DNA of 64,000 bases from positions 464,194 through 528,193 of the forward strand of contig NZ_PKOZ01000001.1 in the NCBI RefSeq assembly GCF_002946355.1. Direction: 5' to 3'. Source of the DNA: Pradoshia eiseniae (lineage in GTDB: Bacteria > Bacillota > Bacilli > Bacillales > Pradoshiaceae). How positions within the stretch are numbered: the stretch's first letter is position 1; each line of letters opens with the position of its first letter. Made by a program: the position numbers and the translations under genes. The notes beneath the pieces were generated by a model, which saw nothing but the letters and a program-made list of their open reading frames with translations, did not search any database and was not told the DNA's origin. This document shows positions 35,063-45,328 of the stretch, piece by piece.

Positions 35063-35104
35063 GCAGACATGAACTTTTATTTAAGGGAGTGTCTGCTTTT
35101 TTTT
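35063..35104 (+). terminator. Intrinsic terminator at the left edge of the defence island
   Basis: GCAGACA (35063-35069) pairs with TGTCTGC, with a loop of about 20 bases and an eight-T run. Confidence 0.75.
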
Positions 35105-35236
35105 GTCTAAATAAGCCATCCTCATAAAATGAACTAGTGAAAGACTTTATGTAGAAAGATGTTGAACTTGTATCCTAATTAAGCAAAGGAAATGATAAAA
35201 TCTATATAGTTATATTTCGAAGGGAGTACCATTTAC

Positions 35237-35563
35237 ATGCCAGTACATAACAAGCTAGTACGTGACTTAATACCAAATATAATAGAAGGAACAGGGAAAG
35301 CATTCACAACAAGAATCTTGGATGAAGAAGAATACGTGAAAGAGCTGCGCATCAAAAGCAAGGAAGAGCTGCAGGAATATCTGGATGCCAAGGATGAAGA
35401 GAGTGCTATTGAGGAATTGGCTGATCTATTGGAAATTATCCATGCATTAAGCAAGGTTCATGGAGCGGATTTCAATAAGGTGGAGGAAGTGCGGCGGCAG
35501 AAAGCGAAGAAACGCGGGGGCTTTGATGAAAGAGTATTCTTGATCGAGGTCGAGGATGACTAA
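35237..35563 (+). CDS. MazG/HisE-like NTP pyrophosphohydrolase
   Basis: This 108-residue all-helical protein has the sequence MPVHNKLVRDLIPNIIEGTG and a later EELADLLEIIHALSK with the acidic residues that bind magnesium in MazG/PRA-PH enzymes. Such proteins hydrolyse nucleoside triphosphates to monophosphates. Its last eight bases overlap the start of the PLD-helicase gene, so the two are cotranscribed and may act together. The ATG lies after GAAGGGAG. Confidence 0.8.
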   Translation: MPVHNKLVRDLIPNIIEGTGKAFTTRILDEEEYVKELRIKSKEELQEYLDAKDEESAIEELADLLEIIHALSKVHGADFNKVEEVRRQKAKKRGGFDERVFLIEVEDD

Positions 35564-37969
35564 GGTTCAGTTAATAACGCATGATTTGCTCCATCACTTG
35601 AAGGAGAATATCAAGGGAGCTAAATCCTGTTATATCCTGACGTCATTTGTAATGAAATCAGGGGTAAAGTTGCTTGAACCCATTCTTAAAGAGGCTGCTA
35701 AGCAGGGGACGGAGATTAAAATCTGCACGGGTGATTATTTGTTCATCACCCAGCCAGACGCCCTGCAGCTTTTGTATGACATTCATAAGAACATCGAAAT
35801 CCGCCTATGGAAAAGTAATGGCGTATCTTTTCATCCAAAGGCCTATCTGCTGGAATCAGATTCAACGAATATCCTGTATGTAGGCAGCTCCAATATGTCG
35901 AATTCGGCGTTGACGTCAGGAATCGAGTGGAATGTTGAAGTGAAGGATAAAGAAGGTGTTGAAATCTTTGAACAGGCTTTAATGGAGTACTTCTCCATCT
36001 TCCATCATGAGTCTACCATTCCGGTAAATGCGGTCACGATAGAGGGCTATCGAAAAGAATACGAGAGCTTCCATCATAAGTATCCTGTCTTGCATAACAA
36101 GTGGACAAAGCAAGAGGAGATTCATCTTACCATATCTGATGAAGAGAAAGCTGGCATTCCAGGGAAGGTCATTGAAAAACAAACTGATTATGGCATCATA
36201 CAGCCTAGATTTGCCCAAGTGCCAGCGCTAGAAGAACTGCAAAACAGCAGGGAAGAAGGGTATAACAAGGCAATGGTCGTTATGGCTACTGGACTTGGTA
36301 AAACCTATTTGGCCGCATTCTTTGCAAAATCCTTTAAGCGCATCTTATTCATCGCCCATTTAGAAGAGATATTGCATCAGTCAGAAAAATCCTTCAAGCG
36401 TGTTTTACCGAATATGAGCACAGGCATCTATAATGGCAAGGAAAAAAATCCTTCAGCAGATATCATTTTTGCCTCCATTCAAACATTGAGCAGGAAAACC
36501 CATCTGGAGAGATTCTCTCCAGATGCCTTTGATTTGATTATCGTAGATGAATTTCACCATGCAGCTGCCAATTCCTATCAAAAGGTGCTGGAGCATTTCA
36601 ATCCAGAGTTTTTGTTAGGGATTACAGCCACACCTGACCGAAACGATTACCGAGATATTTATGCTATTTGCGAGGGGAATGTCGCCTATCGAATCGAATT
36701 TATCGAGGCGGTCAATAAGAAATGGCTTGCCCCGTTCTCTTATTATGGGGTGTATGATGAGACGGATTATTCAACCATCAGATGGCTCGGTACAAGATAT
36801 GATGCGGACGAGTTAGCTGCGGCACAGTTGAAAATGAGTCTTGCGAAGAAAATACTCACTGCTTGGGAGGCACGCAAGCAAACGAGGACGCTTGTCTTTT
36901 GTTCAAGCATTCTGCAGGCAGACTTCCTTTCCGATTATTTCAATCAGAAGGGACATCGGACTGTCAGCCTTCATTCACAATCTGCTCCCGGTCTGCGAGA
37001 AAAGGCAATCTCGCAGCTAAAGAAGGGAGAAATTGATGCCATCATGACAGTCAATCTCTTCAACGAAGGGGTAGACATACCTGAAGCGGATACGCTTCTC
37101 TTCGTGAGACCGACCGAATCCTTGACGGTCTTTACCCAGCAAATCGGCCGCGGCCTCCGACTGGCGGAAGGGAAAAGTCATTGTGTCATCATCGACTTGA
37201 TCGCCAATTACCGCAATGCTGACGTGAAGCAATCCTTGTTCTACCTCCATGAAAAACAAAAAGGCGCGAAGAGAACCATTCCTGTCTTACCTGATGGATG
37301 TGAGGTGGATTTCGACCTTGAAGCTAAGAATGTGCTAATTGAGATGAGCAAGAAGAAAATGCCCCGTAAAGAGCTGCTGCTACAGAGCTATAACCAAGTT
37401 AAAGCCGACCTTGGCAGAAGGCCGACTTATTTGGAGATGCACATGCACGGCTCAGAAGACAGCAAGCTCTTTAAACATCCTACTTCAGTTTTCTTGATTG
37501 GGCTGATGAATTGTCAGCTGATGAGAAAAGAGTTGTGGAGACCTATGCGGATTGGTTATATGAAGTTGAGAAAACCGGCATGGCGAAAAGCTATAAAATG
37601 GTTCTCTTGCTGACGATGCTTGAGAGGGGACCAAAACACTGGTCAGATCCTATTACAGCTGAAGAAGCAGCTCCATTCTTCCATAATTACCTCACTGAAA
37701 AACCGTATCGCAAACGGATTGATTTCAGTGACAAGACGACGAAAGCTATGTGGGAATATGATGAGAGAAAGGTAGCAGGTCTGATAGTGAGGATGCCGAT
37801 GATGAAGTGGAGCGGGAGTTCGAATGGGCTGTTGCTGCTTGATGGGACGGAATTGAGATTGAGTATGGATATTCAAGAATACGATAAAGAAAGCCTTTAT
37901 TATATGACTAAAGAGATATGTGAATATCGATTGCAGGTTTATTTTGAGAGAAAAAATACAGTTAATTAA
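35556..37969 (+). pseudogene. PLD-domain superfamily 2 helicase, frameshifted
   Basis: The N-terminal domain (about 1-170) has a phospholipase D-type motif FHPKAYLLES and VGSSNMSNSAL. The SF2 helicase core follows: ATGLGKT (Walker A), IIVDEFHHAA (DEFH), LGITATPDR, NEGVDIPEADT and the QIGRGLR finger. At about 37489-37492 a T-run is one base short. The frame then ends at 37613, while the true continuation (DWADELSADEKR onward) is in another frame to 37969. Restored length is about 804 residues. Such fusions often sit in defence islands. The two halves could still be made as fragments, or the frameshift could be a sequencing error. Confidence 0.75.
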
Positions 37970-38103
37970 GGATAATGTACCATTTAGAGAAAGATTGCAC
38001 TGGGTATAATAAATAAAATCTTAGCGACTTAAGGTTATAAAAATGTGTTTTTGGTGATTTGGAGACTTTTTTATAAATAAATATAGATTAGGTTGGTGGT
38101 ACT

Positions 38104-39900
38104 TTGTCAAACTATCAAGTCAATAATACAACTGTTAATGCGCTATTGAGTTGGATAGATCAAGGTATTGTAGCTATTCCGGAGATTCAACGCCCATTTG
38201 TTTGGAAACCATCAAAAGTAAGGGATTTGTTAGATTCCTTATATAATGATTATCCAGTAGGCTATATAATTACGTGGCAAAATCCTGATGCACGGCTTAA
38301 AGATGGGTCTATTTCACATGGTAAAAGAATCTTGATTGATGGCCAGCAACGAATCACAGCCCTTATGGCAGCCATTTCAGGTAAAGAGATTGTGACGAAA
38401 GAATATAGTAAAAGACGAATCATAATTTCATTTAACCCGATAGATGAAATCTTTGAAGTCCAAAATCCGGCAATCATGAAAGATAAAAGGTGGATACCAG
38501 ATATATCAGATGTATTTAACAATGGTTTTGATACATTTGGTTTCATTAATAGTTTTTGTTCCAAAAACCCAGATATAAGTCATAATAAGTTAAATGAAGT
38601 TTTACAAAAGCTTATTGGTATTAGATATAGTTCGATTGGGGTAATTGAATTATCCTATACACTTGATATAGAGACGGTTACCGAGATATTTATAAGGATA
38701 AATTCAGCGGGTGTTAATCTTAGTCAAGCAGATTTTGCTATGTCAAAGATATCGGTAAATGATCAATATAACGGTCCACTAATACGGAAAACCATTGATT
38801 ATTTTTGTCATTTAATTAAAAGTCCAATTGTTTATGAAAATATTATCAATAATGACAGTGACTATGTTCAATCAGCTGATTTTAACAAAATAAAATGGGT
38901 TAAAGATTATAACACAAATATTTATGAGCCTAGCTATTCAGATTTATTAAGAGTCGCTTTTACATTTAAGTTCCTCCGAGGGAAATTAGCTAACTTAGTT
39001 AGTTTATTATCTGGAAGGGATTTTGATACGAGGGAATATCGAGAAGAAATAATTGAGGAGTCCTTTGAGAAATTACATGATGGCGTATTAAAATTTGTTA
39101 ATGAAACCAATTTCAAAAGGTTCATCATGATATTAAAATCTGCTGGGGTTATTAACCAAAAAATTGTTCGTTCTCAGAACGCTTTAAACTTTGCTTATGC
39201 ATTATTTTTGTTACTACGAGAGAAAAATGTAAATGACTCACTAATCAATCAAATTGTACGAAAATGGCTTGTAGCATCTATACTAACGGAACGTTATTCA
39301 GGATCACCAGAATCAATGTTTGATTTTGATATAAAACGGTTTGCAATGCATGAAAATCCATTTGAATATGTACGTAATGTAGAAGCTGGTGAACTATCTG
39401 AAGCGTTTTGGGAGAATATCATGATAACTAATTTAAACACTTCAGTCTCAAGCAGCCCGTACTTCAATTTGTTTGTGATGTCTCAAATATACGATAAAGA
39501 TAATGCCTTCTTATCGAAATCAATTACTGTACAACAGTTAATTGAAGAACGAGGAGATGTTCACCACGTCTTTCCAAAAAAATACTTGCAGTCAAATGGT
39601 TATAACAGTAGAGGGCAATATAATCAGATAGCAAACTATGCCTATACAGAACAGGTGGTTAACTTGGCGATTAGAGCCAAATCACCTAAAGAGTATATGG
39701 GGCTGGTAAAGCAACAGATAAATGGAGAGAAATTGTGCATTGGTGAAATTAATAACTTGGATGAACTTAAAGAAAATCTAAAAATGAACTGTATCCCAGA
39801 ATCAATTTTTGAGATGGAATCAGCCGATTACAGCCATTTCTTGGAGGAAAGAAGAAGGTTCATCGTTGAAAAGATAAGACATTATTATAACAGATTGTAG
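38104..39900 (+). CDS. DUF262 protein, single-chain GmrSD-type nuclease
   Basis: This 598-residue protein has an N-terminal DUF262 (GmrS-like, ParB-fold nucleotide-binding) domain with IQRPFVWKPSKVRDLLDSL and IDGQQRITAL (about residue 79). A C-terminal HNH-like/DUF1524 segment carries GDVHHVFPKKYL (about 485). This is the domain order of type IV GmrSD-type restriction proteins that cut modified (for example glucosylated) phage DNA. The TTG start follows GGTTGGTGG. The gene is clearly AT-richer than its neighbours, which suggests recent transfer. It stands alone. Confidence 0.85.
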   Translation: MSNYQVNNTTVNALLSWIDQGIVAIPEIQRPFVWKPSKVRDLLDSLYNDYPVGYIITWQNPDARLKDGSISHGKRILIDGQQRITALMAAISGKEIVTKEYSKRRIIISFNPIDEIFEVQNPAIMKDKRWIPDISDVFNNGFDTFGFINSFCSKNPDISHNKLNEVLQKLIGIRYSSIGVIELSYTLDIETVTEIFIRINSAGVNLSQADFAMSKISVNDQYNGPLIRKTIDYFCHLIKSPIVYENIINNDSDYVQSADFNKIKWVKDYNTNIYEPSYSDLLRVAFTFKFLRGKLANLVSLLSGRDFDTREYREEIIEESFEKLHDGVLKFVNETNFKRFIMILKSAGVINQKIVRSQNALNFAYALFLLLREKNVNDSLINQIVRKWLVASILTERYSGSPESMFDFDIKRFAMHENPFEYVRNVEAGELSEAFWENIMITNLNTSVSSSPYFNLFVMSQIYDKDNAFLSKSITVQQLIEERGDVHHVFPKKYLQSNGYNSRGQYNQIANYAYTEQVVNLAIRAKSPKEYMGLVKQQINGEKLCIGEINNLDELKENLKMNCIPESIFEMESADYSHFLEERRRFIVEKIRHYYNRL

Positions 39901-39940
39901 CTCTGATAATAGATGGGTTATCGTGAATCTATGCATAGTA

Positions 39941-39987
39941 AATGGACATGTCTCCTTGCCCTTGAGTGGAAAGGAGACATGTCCATT
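39941..39987. repeat. Perfect 17-bp inverted repeat after the DUF262 gene
   Basis: AATGGACATGTCTCCTT (39941-39957) and its exact complement (39971-39987) flank a 13-base loop. It is more stable than needed for a terminator and lacks a T-run, yet it lies at a convergent gene end (DUF262 and the Sau3AI-like gene). A terminator role is likely. Confidence 0.65.
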
Positions 39988-40112
39988 ATTTAATATTAAA
40001 GTTTAATAAAAAGAGTAAGAGAGTAAACGTAATCAATATAATTTGTATCTAAGTACCTCTTATAGAGAGGTGTACTCATTGCTAGCTTATTATGTGAATT
40101 TTGCCATAAGGC

Positions 40113-41492
40113 TTAATGTGTTAAGATTTCAGCAATAAAAGTATTATTCAACCAAAAACACTGCTTCGTAATCCTTTCCCCTGTTGGAAGTTCCACCTTA
40201 TCTTGCCCATCCCTAGCTTTAGGCCTTATATGGGCAACTCCATTGAAATTACTTTTTGGAAGGTTGTTATGTTCAACGTATTTAGTTCCATTTTTCTTAC
40301 ATTCAATCTGTATGCCTTCCTTAATAACCTTATTAACTTCATCCCATACCTGCCTAATTTCCTTATCAATTGTCTGCAAGGGCATATTCCATAACTTTAT
40401 TCCTTTTAAATATAGGTCTCTGTTTGGATTTTGCTTTTTTGTTTCTTTATATTCGAAAACAACGAACAAGAATTTTGTCTCTAAAAATTTATGACGAATA
40501 AAACTGTCTTCCCATGTTTCCGTTGTCCATTGATGGAAATCAATTTGCTCAAATGACATACTTTCCTGCGGCTTTCCAGATGGCTCTAAACGAACCGTTT
40601 TAAACTGTATATTCGCCTTAGCGAACTCTTCTATAGAATCTAGTCTAGTACCTTTAACTCCAAGCAGGGCACTGACAAGGTTAGCGTTGAAATGTTTCGC
40701 TTTTGGCTTGAATTCAATATTGAGTCTTTTTGCTAATTCTTTAACAGTCATCCCTGTATATGGAGAGAAACGGTTTTCTAGCAATTCCTCTAATGATTTT
40801 TCTTTTAATTCATGCGCAGCAGCGAATCCAACGAGATCTTCCTGCAAGATATATTTCCGCATGATAGCAGTCATGTACGAAGATTTTAGTGAAAAAGCCC
40901 TCTGCATAGCTAATATGTCAGAGTAGGGCTGTTTTCTTAAGGAGGATTTGTTTGCTCCTTTTGGACATGCGCCTAGGTAGTTCGTGTCTCCTTCTGATAG
41001 TTCGTGGGCTTTGCCGGCGCGTATTTTATTGATGATGGTTTCCCAATCTTTCTTGATGATTTCAAGATCTGCTTCTGAGAATCGGTGCAGTATATTCTTA
41101 TAGATATAGAAGTCTTTCTGATTCGTGTTTGGAAGCCATTCATATATCATCAGTAAGATGGTTTCATTCTTCTTCCAGAAGCTAGACGTTTCAAAAGTTG
41201 TCTTAACTTCTTCCATATAATTGATGATATTTAGCACTAGACGTTCTTTGGCTGAGATGGTTCCATTCTTATTCCGCTTGAAGGCTGTGACCTTCAGTTC
41301 CACTCCAGCTTCCTCGAAGTCTGCACGAGCATCTGAATTAACTTTGTATTCAAAGAGGCTTTCCTCTATGACTTGACCGAGTCCGCCTTTATTTCCTTTT
41401 TTCAATCGATTGGTCTTGTCGATTTCACCGAATGTTTTACCAATAGCTTCATTTGCTTTTTCTAAAACTTCATCTGCTGTATAATAAATCAA
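40113..41492 (-). CDS. Sau3AI-family type II restriction endonuclease (GATC)
   Basis: This protein of about 459 residues carries the MutH/Sau3AI catalytic core DFEEAGVELKV, with Asp-x6-Glu-x-Lys spacing, followed by SAKERLVLNIINYME. A second diverged domain (about 220-450) acts in allosteric DNA binding, as in Sau3AI. Recognition of GATC is inferred from the family. It is divergent from a C5 methyltransferase at 41664. TTG 41492 is preferred because GGGAG lies about 11 bases upstream. TTG 41501 touches that site. Confidence 0.88.
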   Translation of the reverse strand: MIYYTADEVLEKANEAIGKTFGEIDKTNRLKKGNKGGLGQVIEESLFEYKVNSDARADFEEAGVELKVTAFKRNKNGTISAKERLVLNIINYMEEVKTTFETSSFWKKNETILLMIYEWLPNTNQKDFYIYKNILHRFSEADLEIIKKDWETIINKIRAGKAHELSEGDTNYLGACPKGANKSSLRKQPYSDILAMQRAFSLKSSYMTAIMRKYILQEDLVGFAAAHELKEKSLEELLENRFSPYTGMTVKELAKRLNIEFKPKAKHFNANLVSALLGVKGTRLDSIEEFAKANIQFKTVRLEPSGKPQESMSFEQIDFHQWTTETWEDSFIRHKFLETKFLFVVFEYKETKKQNPNRDLYLKGIKLWNMPLQTIDKEIRQVWDEVNKVIKEGIQIECKKNGTKYVEHNNLPKSNFNGVAHIRPKARDGQDKVELPTGERITKQCFWLNNTFIAEILTH

Positions 41493-41663
41493 TATGGTCA
41501 ACTCCCGTGATTACTATAATATAGAAGGCTTTGTTATAAAACTATTTTATGAATAATGTAATAATCTAGCATTAAAATTGTCTTTATTTTAGAGTTGATC
41601 TTTTGGCTAATTTTTATTATAATATGAGATATGCACGAAAAATACCGAAAGGATGTTCGGTTT

Positions 41664-42914
41664 ATGATGAAAGCAATAGAGTTATTTGCAGGGGTCGGAG
41701 GGTTTCGTCTCGGACTTGAAGCAACAAAAGGTTTTGATGTAATTTGGGGTAATCAGTGGGAACCATCTAAGAAAGCTCAGGATGCTTTTGACTGTTATGC
41801 ACGCCAATTTCATAATAAAGGTACTCATTCTAATGAAGATATTGCGACCGTTGATGAGAAACAGTTTACGGATAAGGGAATCAATCTCATCGTAGGGGGA
41901 TTTCCGTGCCAGGACTATTCTGTTGCCCGGTCATTATCTGGAGAGAAGGGAATCCAGGGCAAGAAGGGTGTTCTCTTCTGGGAAATCATGCGACTGGTCA
42001 GAGAAATACGCCCGAAGTATGTTTTGCTAGAGAACGTCGATCGGTTATTGAAATCCCCTTCTAAACAGAGAGGTCGAGACTTCTCCATCATGCTGGCGAG
42101 TTTTAGGGATGAGAACTATTCCGTAGAGTGGCGCGTCATCAATGCGGCTGAATATGGACAAGCCCAAAGACGAAGAAGGATTTTCATCTTCGCGATTCGG
42201 AACGACACTCCTTATATCAAGCATAGAGAAAAAGTGGACGGTAAGACCATGTTGCATGAGAAGGGCTTTTTCGCCAACGCTTTTCCCGTGCTTGAAGAAA
42301 TAGCCGAAAAGCATCGCCCGGCAACAATCCTTCTTAAGGAAGATATAGTAGAAGTATCAGATAACTTCTCCATGAATTATCGTAATGCAGGAATCATGAG
42401 AAATGGGGTTATCTATACAGAGGAACTTCTCCCTGATGTTGAAGAACCAATTACATTAGGCGATATTTTGGAAGCAGGTGTCGATGAAAAATATTATCTT
42501 CATGATGCCGCTTTGGAAAAGTTTAAATATCTTAAAGGCCCAAAGAAAATCAATCGTATCTCTGCAAGTGGCCATCAGTATGTATTTTCTGAGGGTGGTA
42601 TGGCTTTTCCTGATCCATTGGACAGGCCAGGAAGAACGATGCTCACTAGCGAGGGGACGACTAACAGAAGTACCCATGTCGTGGAGGATCCAGAGACAGG
42701 ACGCTTGAGACTTCTGACACCTGTAGAGTGTGAGAGGTTGAATGGTTTCCCTGATAATTGGACAAGCGGCATGACGGATCGGATGCGTTACTTCTGTATG
42801 GGTAATGCCTTAGTCGTAGGGCTGATTGAAAGAATGGCCAATCGAATATTGGATATTGAAGAGGAAGATCAGGTTTCCATCCAAGAGAATCCTCAACAAT
42901 TAGAGTTGTTTTAA
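41664..42914 (+). CDS. DNA cytosine-5 methyltransferase (probable GATC specificity)
   Basis: In this 416-residue protein, motif I is IELFAGVGGFRLGLEATKG, catalytic Cys82 lies in GGFPCQDYSVAR (motif IV), ENVDRL is motif VI, QRRRRIFIF is motif VIII and the C-terminal motifs IX-X include RLTPVECERLNGFP-like sequence. Length and pairing with a Sau3AI-like enzyme suggest M.Sau3AI-type GAT5mC methylation, which protects the host. AAAGGA lies ten bases before ATG 41664. The longer frame from 41631 has no site. Confidence 0.9.
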   Translation: MMKAIELFAGVGGFRLGLEATKGFDVIWGNQWEPSKKAQDAFDCYARQFHNKGTHSNEDIATVDEKQFTDKGINLIVGGFPCQDYSVARSLSGEKGIQGKKGVLFWEIMRLVREIRPKYVLLENVDRLLKSPSKQRGRDFSIMLASFRDENYSVEWRVINAAEYGQAQRRRRIFIFAIRNDTPYIKHREKVDGKTMLHEKGFFANAFPVLEEIAEKHRPATILLKEDIVEVSDNFSMNYRNAGIMRNGVIYTEELLPDVEEPITLGDILEAGVDEKYYLHDAALEKFKYLKGPKKINRISASGHQYVFSEGGMAFPDPLDRPGRTMLTSEGTTNRSTHVVEDPETGRLRLLTPVECERLNGFPDNWTSGMTDRMRYFCMGNALVVGLIERMANRILDIEEEDQVSIQENPQQLELF

Positions 42915-42915
42915 T

Positions 42916-42948
42916 AAAGCAGGCTTAGGTAGCCTGCTTTTTAATTTT
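42916..42948 (+). terminator. Intrinsic terminator after the methyltransferase gene
   Basis: AAAGCAGGCT pairs with AGCCTGCTTT around a five-base loop, with Ts following. It separates the methyltransferase from the dpt operon. Confidence 0.9.
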
Positions 42949-43062
42949 CATTATTAATCATGGAGATATGTATATCCTATAATGACATAATTAGTACATA
43001 TGGTAAAATATTATTAGATTGTAATAGTGTCGATTTTACTAGAGAATAGGCAGGTGCTAGAT

Positions 43063-45324
43063 TTGCAAAAGTATGCATTTGAATTTATAGAACCATATAA
43101 AAGCGGATGGGGTATTCTTGCTGAGGAATTCGAGAATACCTTATTTTCTGATATAGATTCTTCCTTGATTAAGGCACGCAAATTGTGTGAATTGATTGTA
43201 GAGGATATTTTTCGTAAAGAGAAAATTGAGTATAGTCGTTTCCTGAAACATGTGGAAGCCTTGGCCGCACTTCGTAATACTGAAGTACTGGATGAGACAT
43301 TGTTTAAATCCTTTGATCGTATCCGTCGTCTTGGGAATACGGCTGCGCACGAACATGGGAAAATAGCCATTATAGATGGTCTGCATGCTCATAGGAATTT
43401 ATATGAAATCCTAAAGTGGTATGTGGAGGTATACGAGAGTTATGAGGCGAAGATACCAGAATATCAAGAGGCAAAACCTCATAATCCTCAAGATTTATCA
43501 GAGCAAGTAAAACAAATTATCTCAGAGATGGTTCCTCAATACATGGGTCAATTTAAGGAAGAAAAAAGCGAACAATTACAGACGGAGGTTATGATAAATG
43601 AGATGTCTACTATCCAAGGGTCGCATCTTCTGTACCAATTAAGTAAATTAAGAGAATCATCTCAGGATGCGGTGGAAGGATATAAAGGCTTAAGTGAATT
43701 CAAGCGTTATCTGCATGTGAAGAGGCCCCTTGAAGAGATTCTGGAGAGACATATCAATGAAGCAGTTGAATCATCTGTCAGTCAAATTATCTTCGTATGT
43801 GGAAGTGTAGGGGATGGGAAATCCCACTTGTTAAGTCACTTATCCTCAACAATCCCTGAAAAGTTGGCGCAATTTGAGATACACAATGATGCGACAGAAA
43901 GCTTTGATCCTAAGAAGAATTCATTAGATACGCTAGCAGAGGTATTAAAACCGTTTTCTGATTCTCGTATTGAACATTCCAATGAAAAGCTAATCCTTGC
44001 GATAAATTTAGGGGTTTTAAATAACTTTTTAGAATCCGAGTATGCTACCAATGATTTTACGAGAATTAGAAATTATATAGTAGAAGCAAATGTGTTTGAT
44101 TCCAACTCCATTTCAGTAACCAAAAACCATCCTCACTTTCGCCTTGTAAATTTTGGTGATTATAATATGTACGAGCTAACTCCCAATGGACCTGTGTCTA
44201 GCTATATTTCGGATTTGTTCTCTCGTATAACAAATCCAGTGGCTCAAAATCCATTCTATCAGGCGTATAAAAAAGATAAACAAACAAATGAAATCAATAC
44301 TTTGCTTGTGAATTATGAGATGTTTTCATCAAAGACTGTTCAAGAACAGATTATTAAACTGATTATCAAAACAATTATTAAGGATAAAATCATTCTATCA
44401 TCAAGGATTCTCTTAAATTATATTTATGATATTTTGGTCCCTATTACAACCGAGGAAATGATGACTTCGGACTTTTTGGACATGCTTCCTAACTTACTGC
44501 CAAACCTGGTCTTTGAAGGGTTTGATAAATCCCCATTCTTAAAAATGATGGCAAGACAAGATCCAATTCATCAACGTTCTATTGACGTGGATAGAAGTCT
44601 AATTGACCTTCATAATAATGGGAGTTATTATATCGCCTATCGAAATGTAATTCACGATTCCTCGGCACAGGAGTGGATTAGTTATCTTGAGTCAATTGAG
44701 GATATTGCTTATTTAGATAAGGACACTAAAAGAGAATTGAGTGAATTATTTATTCGTTCTTGTTATTTATATGAATCTTCCTTGCAAGATGCCTTTTTAG
44801 ATAAGGTTTATATGAATTACACCAAATATTTATATGCCTATAACACAGGACAGAAAAGGATGCTCCAAAATCTATACTTTGATATAGATAAATCCATTTA
44901 TCTTTGGAAGGGAGCACCGAAGACAAACTATCTTTACATCGATGAAGAGGGACATCAATATCGCATTGCCGAGCGGCTACAATTGAGGAATGCACCCAAG
45001 GCCTTGCCTACAAACAATCTTGAAGTAGTTGAAAGATTCACATCCTCGTTAGTATTAGGATTTCGCTGTGACCCATTTGAAGAAATCCATGAAGTTGAGA
45101 TTGATTTATCGTTATATAGCTTGATTGTGCGTGTGAACAATGGATATCGATTAAATAAGAAGGATCGCGATGATTCTATAAAATTCATCGAATTTATTGA
45201 GAATCTCCTTCCGTTCGGTAGACAAATGGAGGAGATCCTCATTACTGACACGGAAAATGGTCATGCATTCTTACTTGAATATGATCCTGATTTTGAAACG
45301 TATTCATTCAGGAGGGAGAATTGA
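43063..45324 (+). CDS. dptF: DptF, DNA-phosphorothioation-dependent restriction ATPase, with N-terminal DUF4145-like domain
   Basis: This protein of about 753 residues has an N-terminal region (about 30-125, ARKLCELIVEDIF to RRLGNTAAHE) that matches the DUF4145 pattern found in restriction proteins. From about 190 on the sequence follows DptF/DndF: P-loop VCGSVGDGKSHLLSHL (about 245), HNDATESFDP and ILAINLGVLNNF. With DptG and DptH it forms the complex that cuts DNA lacking phosphorothioate marks. TTG 43063 is preferred because AGGTG lies six bases upstream; GTG 43054 and GTG 43027 are alternatives. No dndA-E genes are in the window. Confidence 0.88.
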   Translation: MQKYAFEFIEPYKSGWGILAEEFENTLFSDIDSSLIKARKLCELIVEDIFRKEKIEYSRFLKHVEALAALRNTEVLDETLFKSFDRIRRLGNTAAHEHGKIAIIDGLHAHRNLYEILKWYVEVYESYEAKIPEYQEAKPHNPQDLSEQVKQIISEMVPQYMGQFKEEKSEQLQTEVMINEMSTIQGSHLLYQLSKLRESSQDAVEGYKGLSEFKRYLHVKRPLEEILERHINEAVESSVSQIIFVCGSVGDGKSHLLSHLSSTIPEKLAQFEIHNDATESFDPKKNSLDTLAEVLKPFSDSRIEHSNEKLILAINLGVLNNFLESEYATNDFTRIRNYIVEANVFDSNSISVTKNHPHFRLVNFGDYNMYELTPNGPVSSYISDLFSRITNPVAQNPFYQAYKKDKQTNEINTLLVNYEMFSSKTVQEQIIKLIIKTIIKDKIILSSRILLNYIYDILVPITTEEMMTSDFLDMLPNLLPNLVFEGFDKSPFLKMMARQDPIHQRSIDVDRSLIDLHNNGSYYIAYRNVIHDSSAQEWISYLESIEDIAYLDKDTKRELSELFIRSCYLYESSLQDAFLDKVYMNYTKYLYAYNTGQKRMLQNLYFDIDKSIYLWKGAPKTNYLYIDEEGHQYRIAERLQLRNAPKALPTNNLEVVERFTSSLVLGFRCDPFEEIHEVEIDLSLYSLIVRVNNGYRLNKKDRDDSIKFIEFIENLLPFGRQMEEILITDTENGHAFLLEYDPDFETYSFRREN

Positions 45325-45328
45325 ATAG

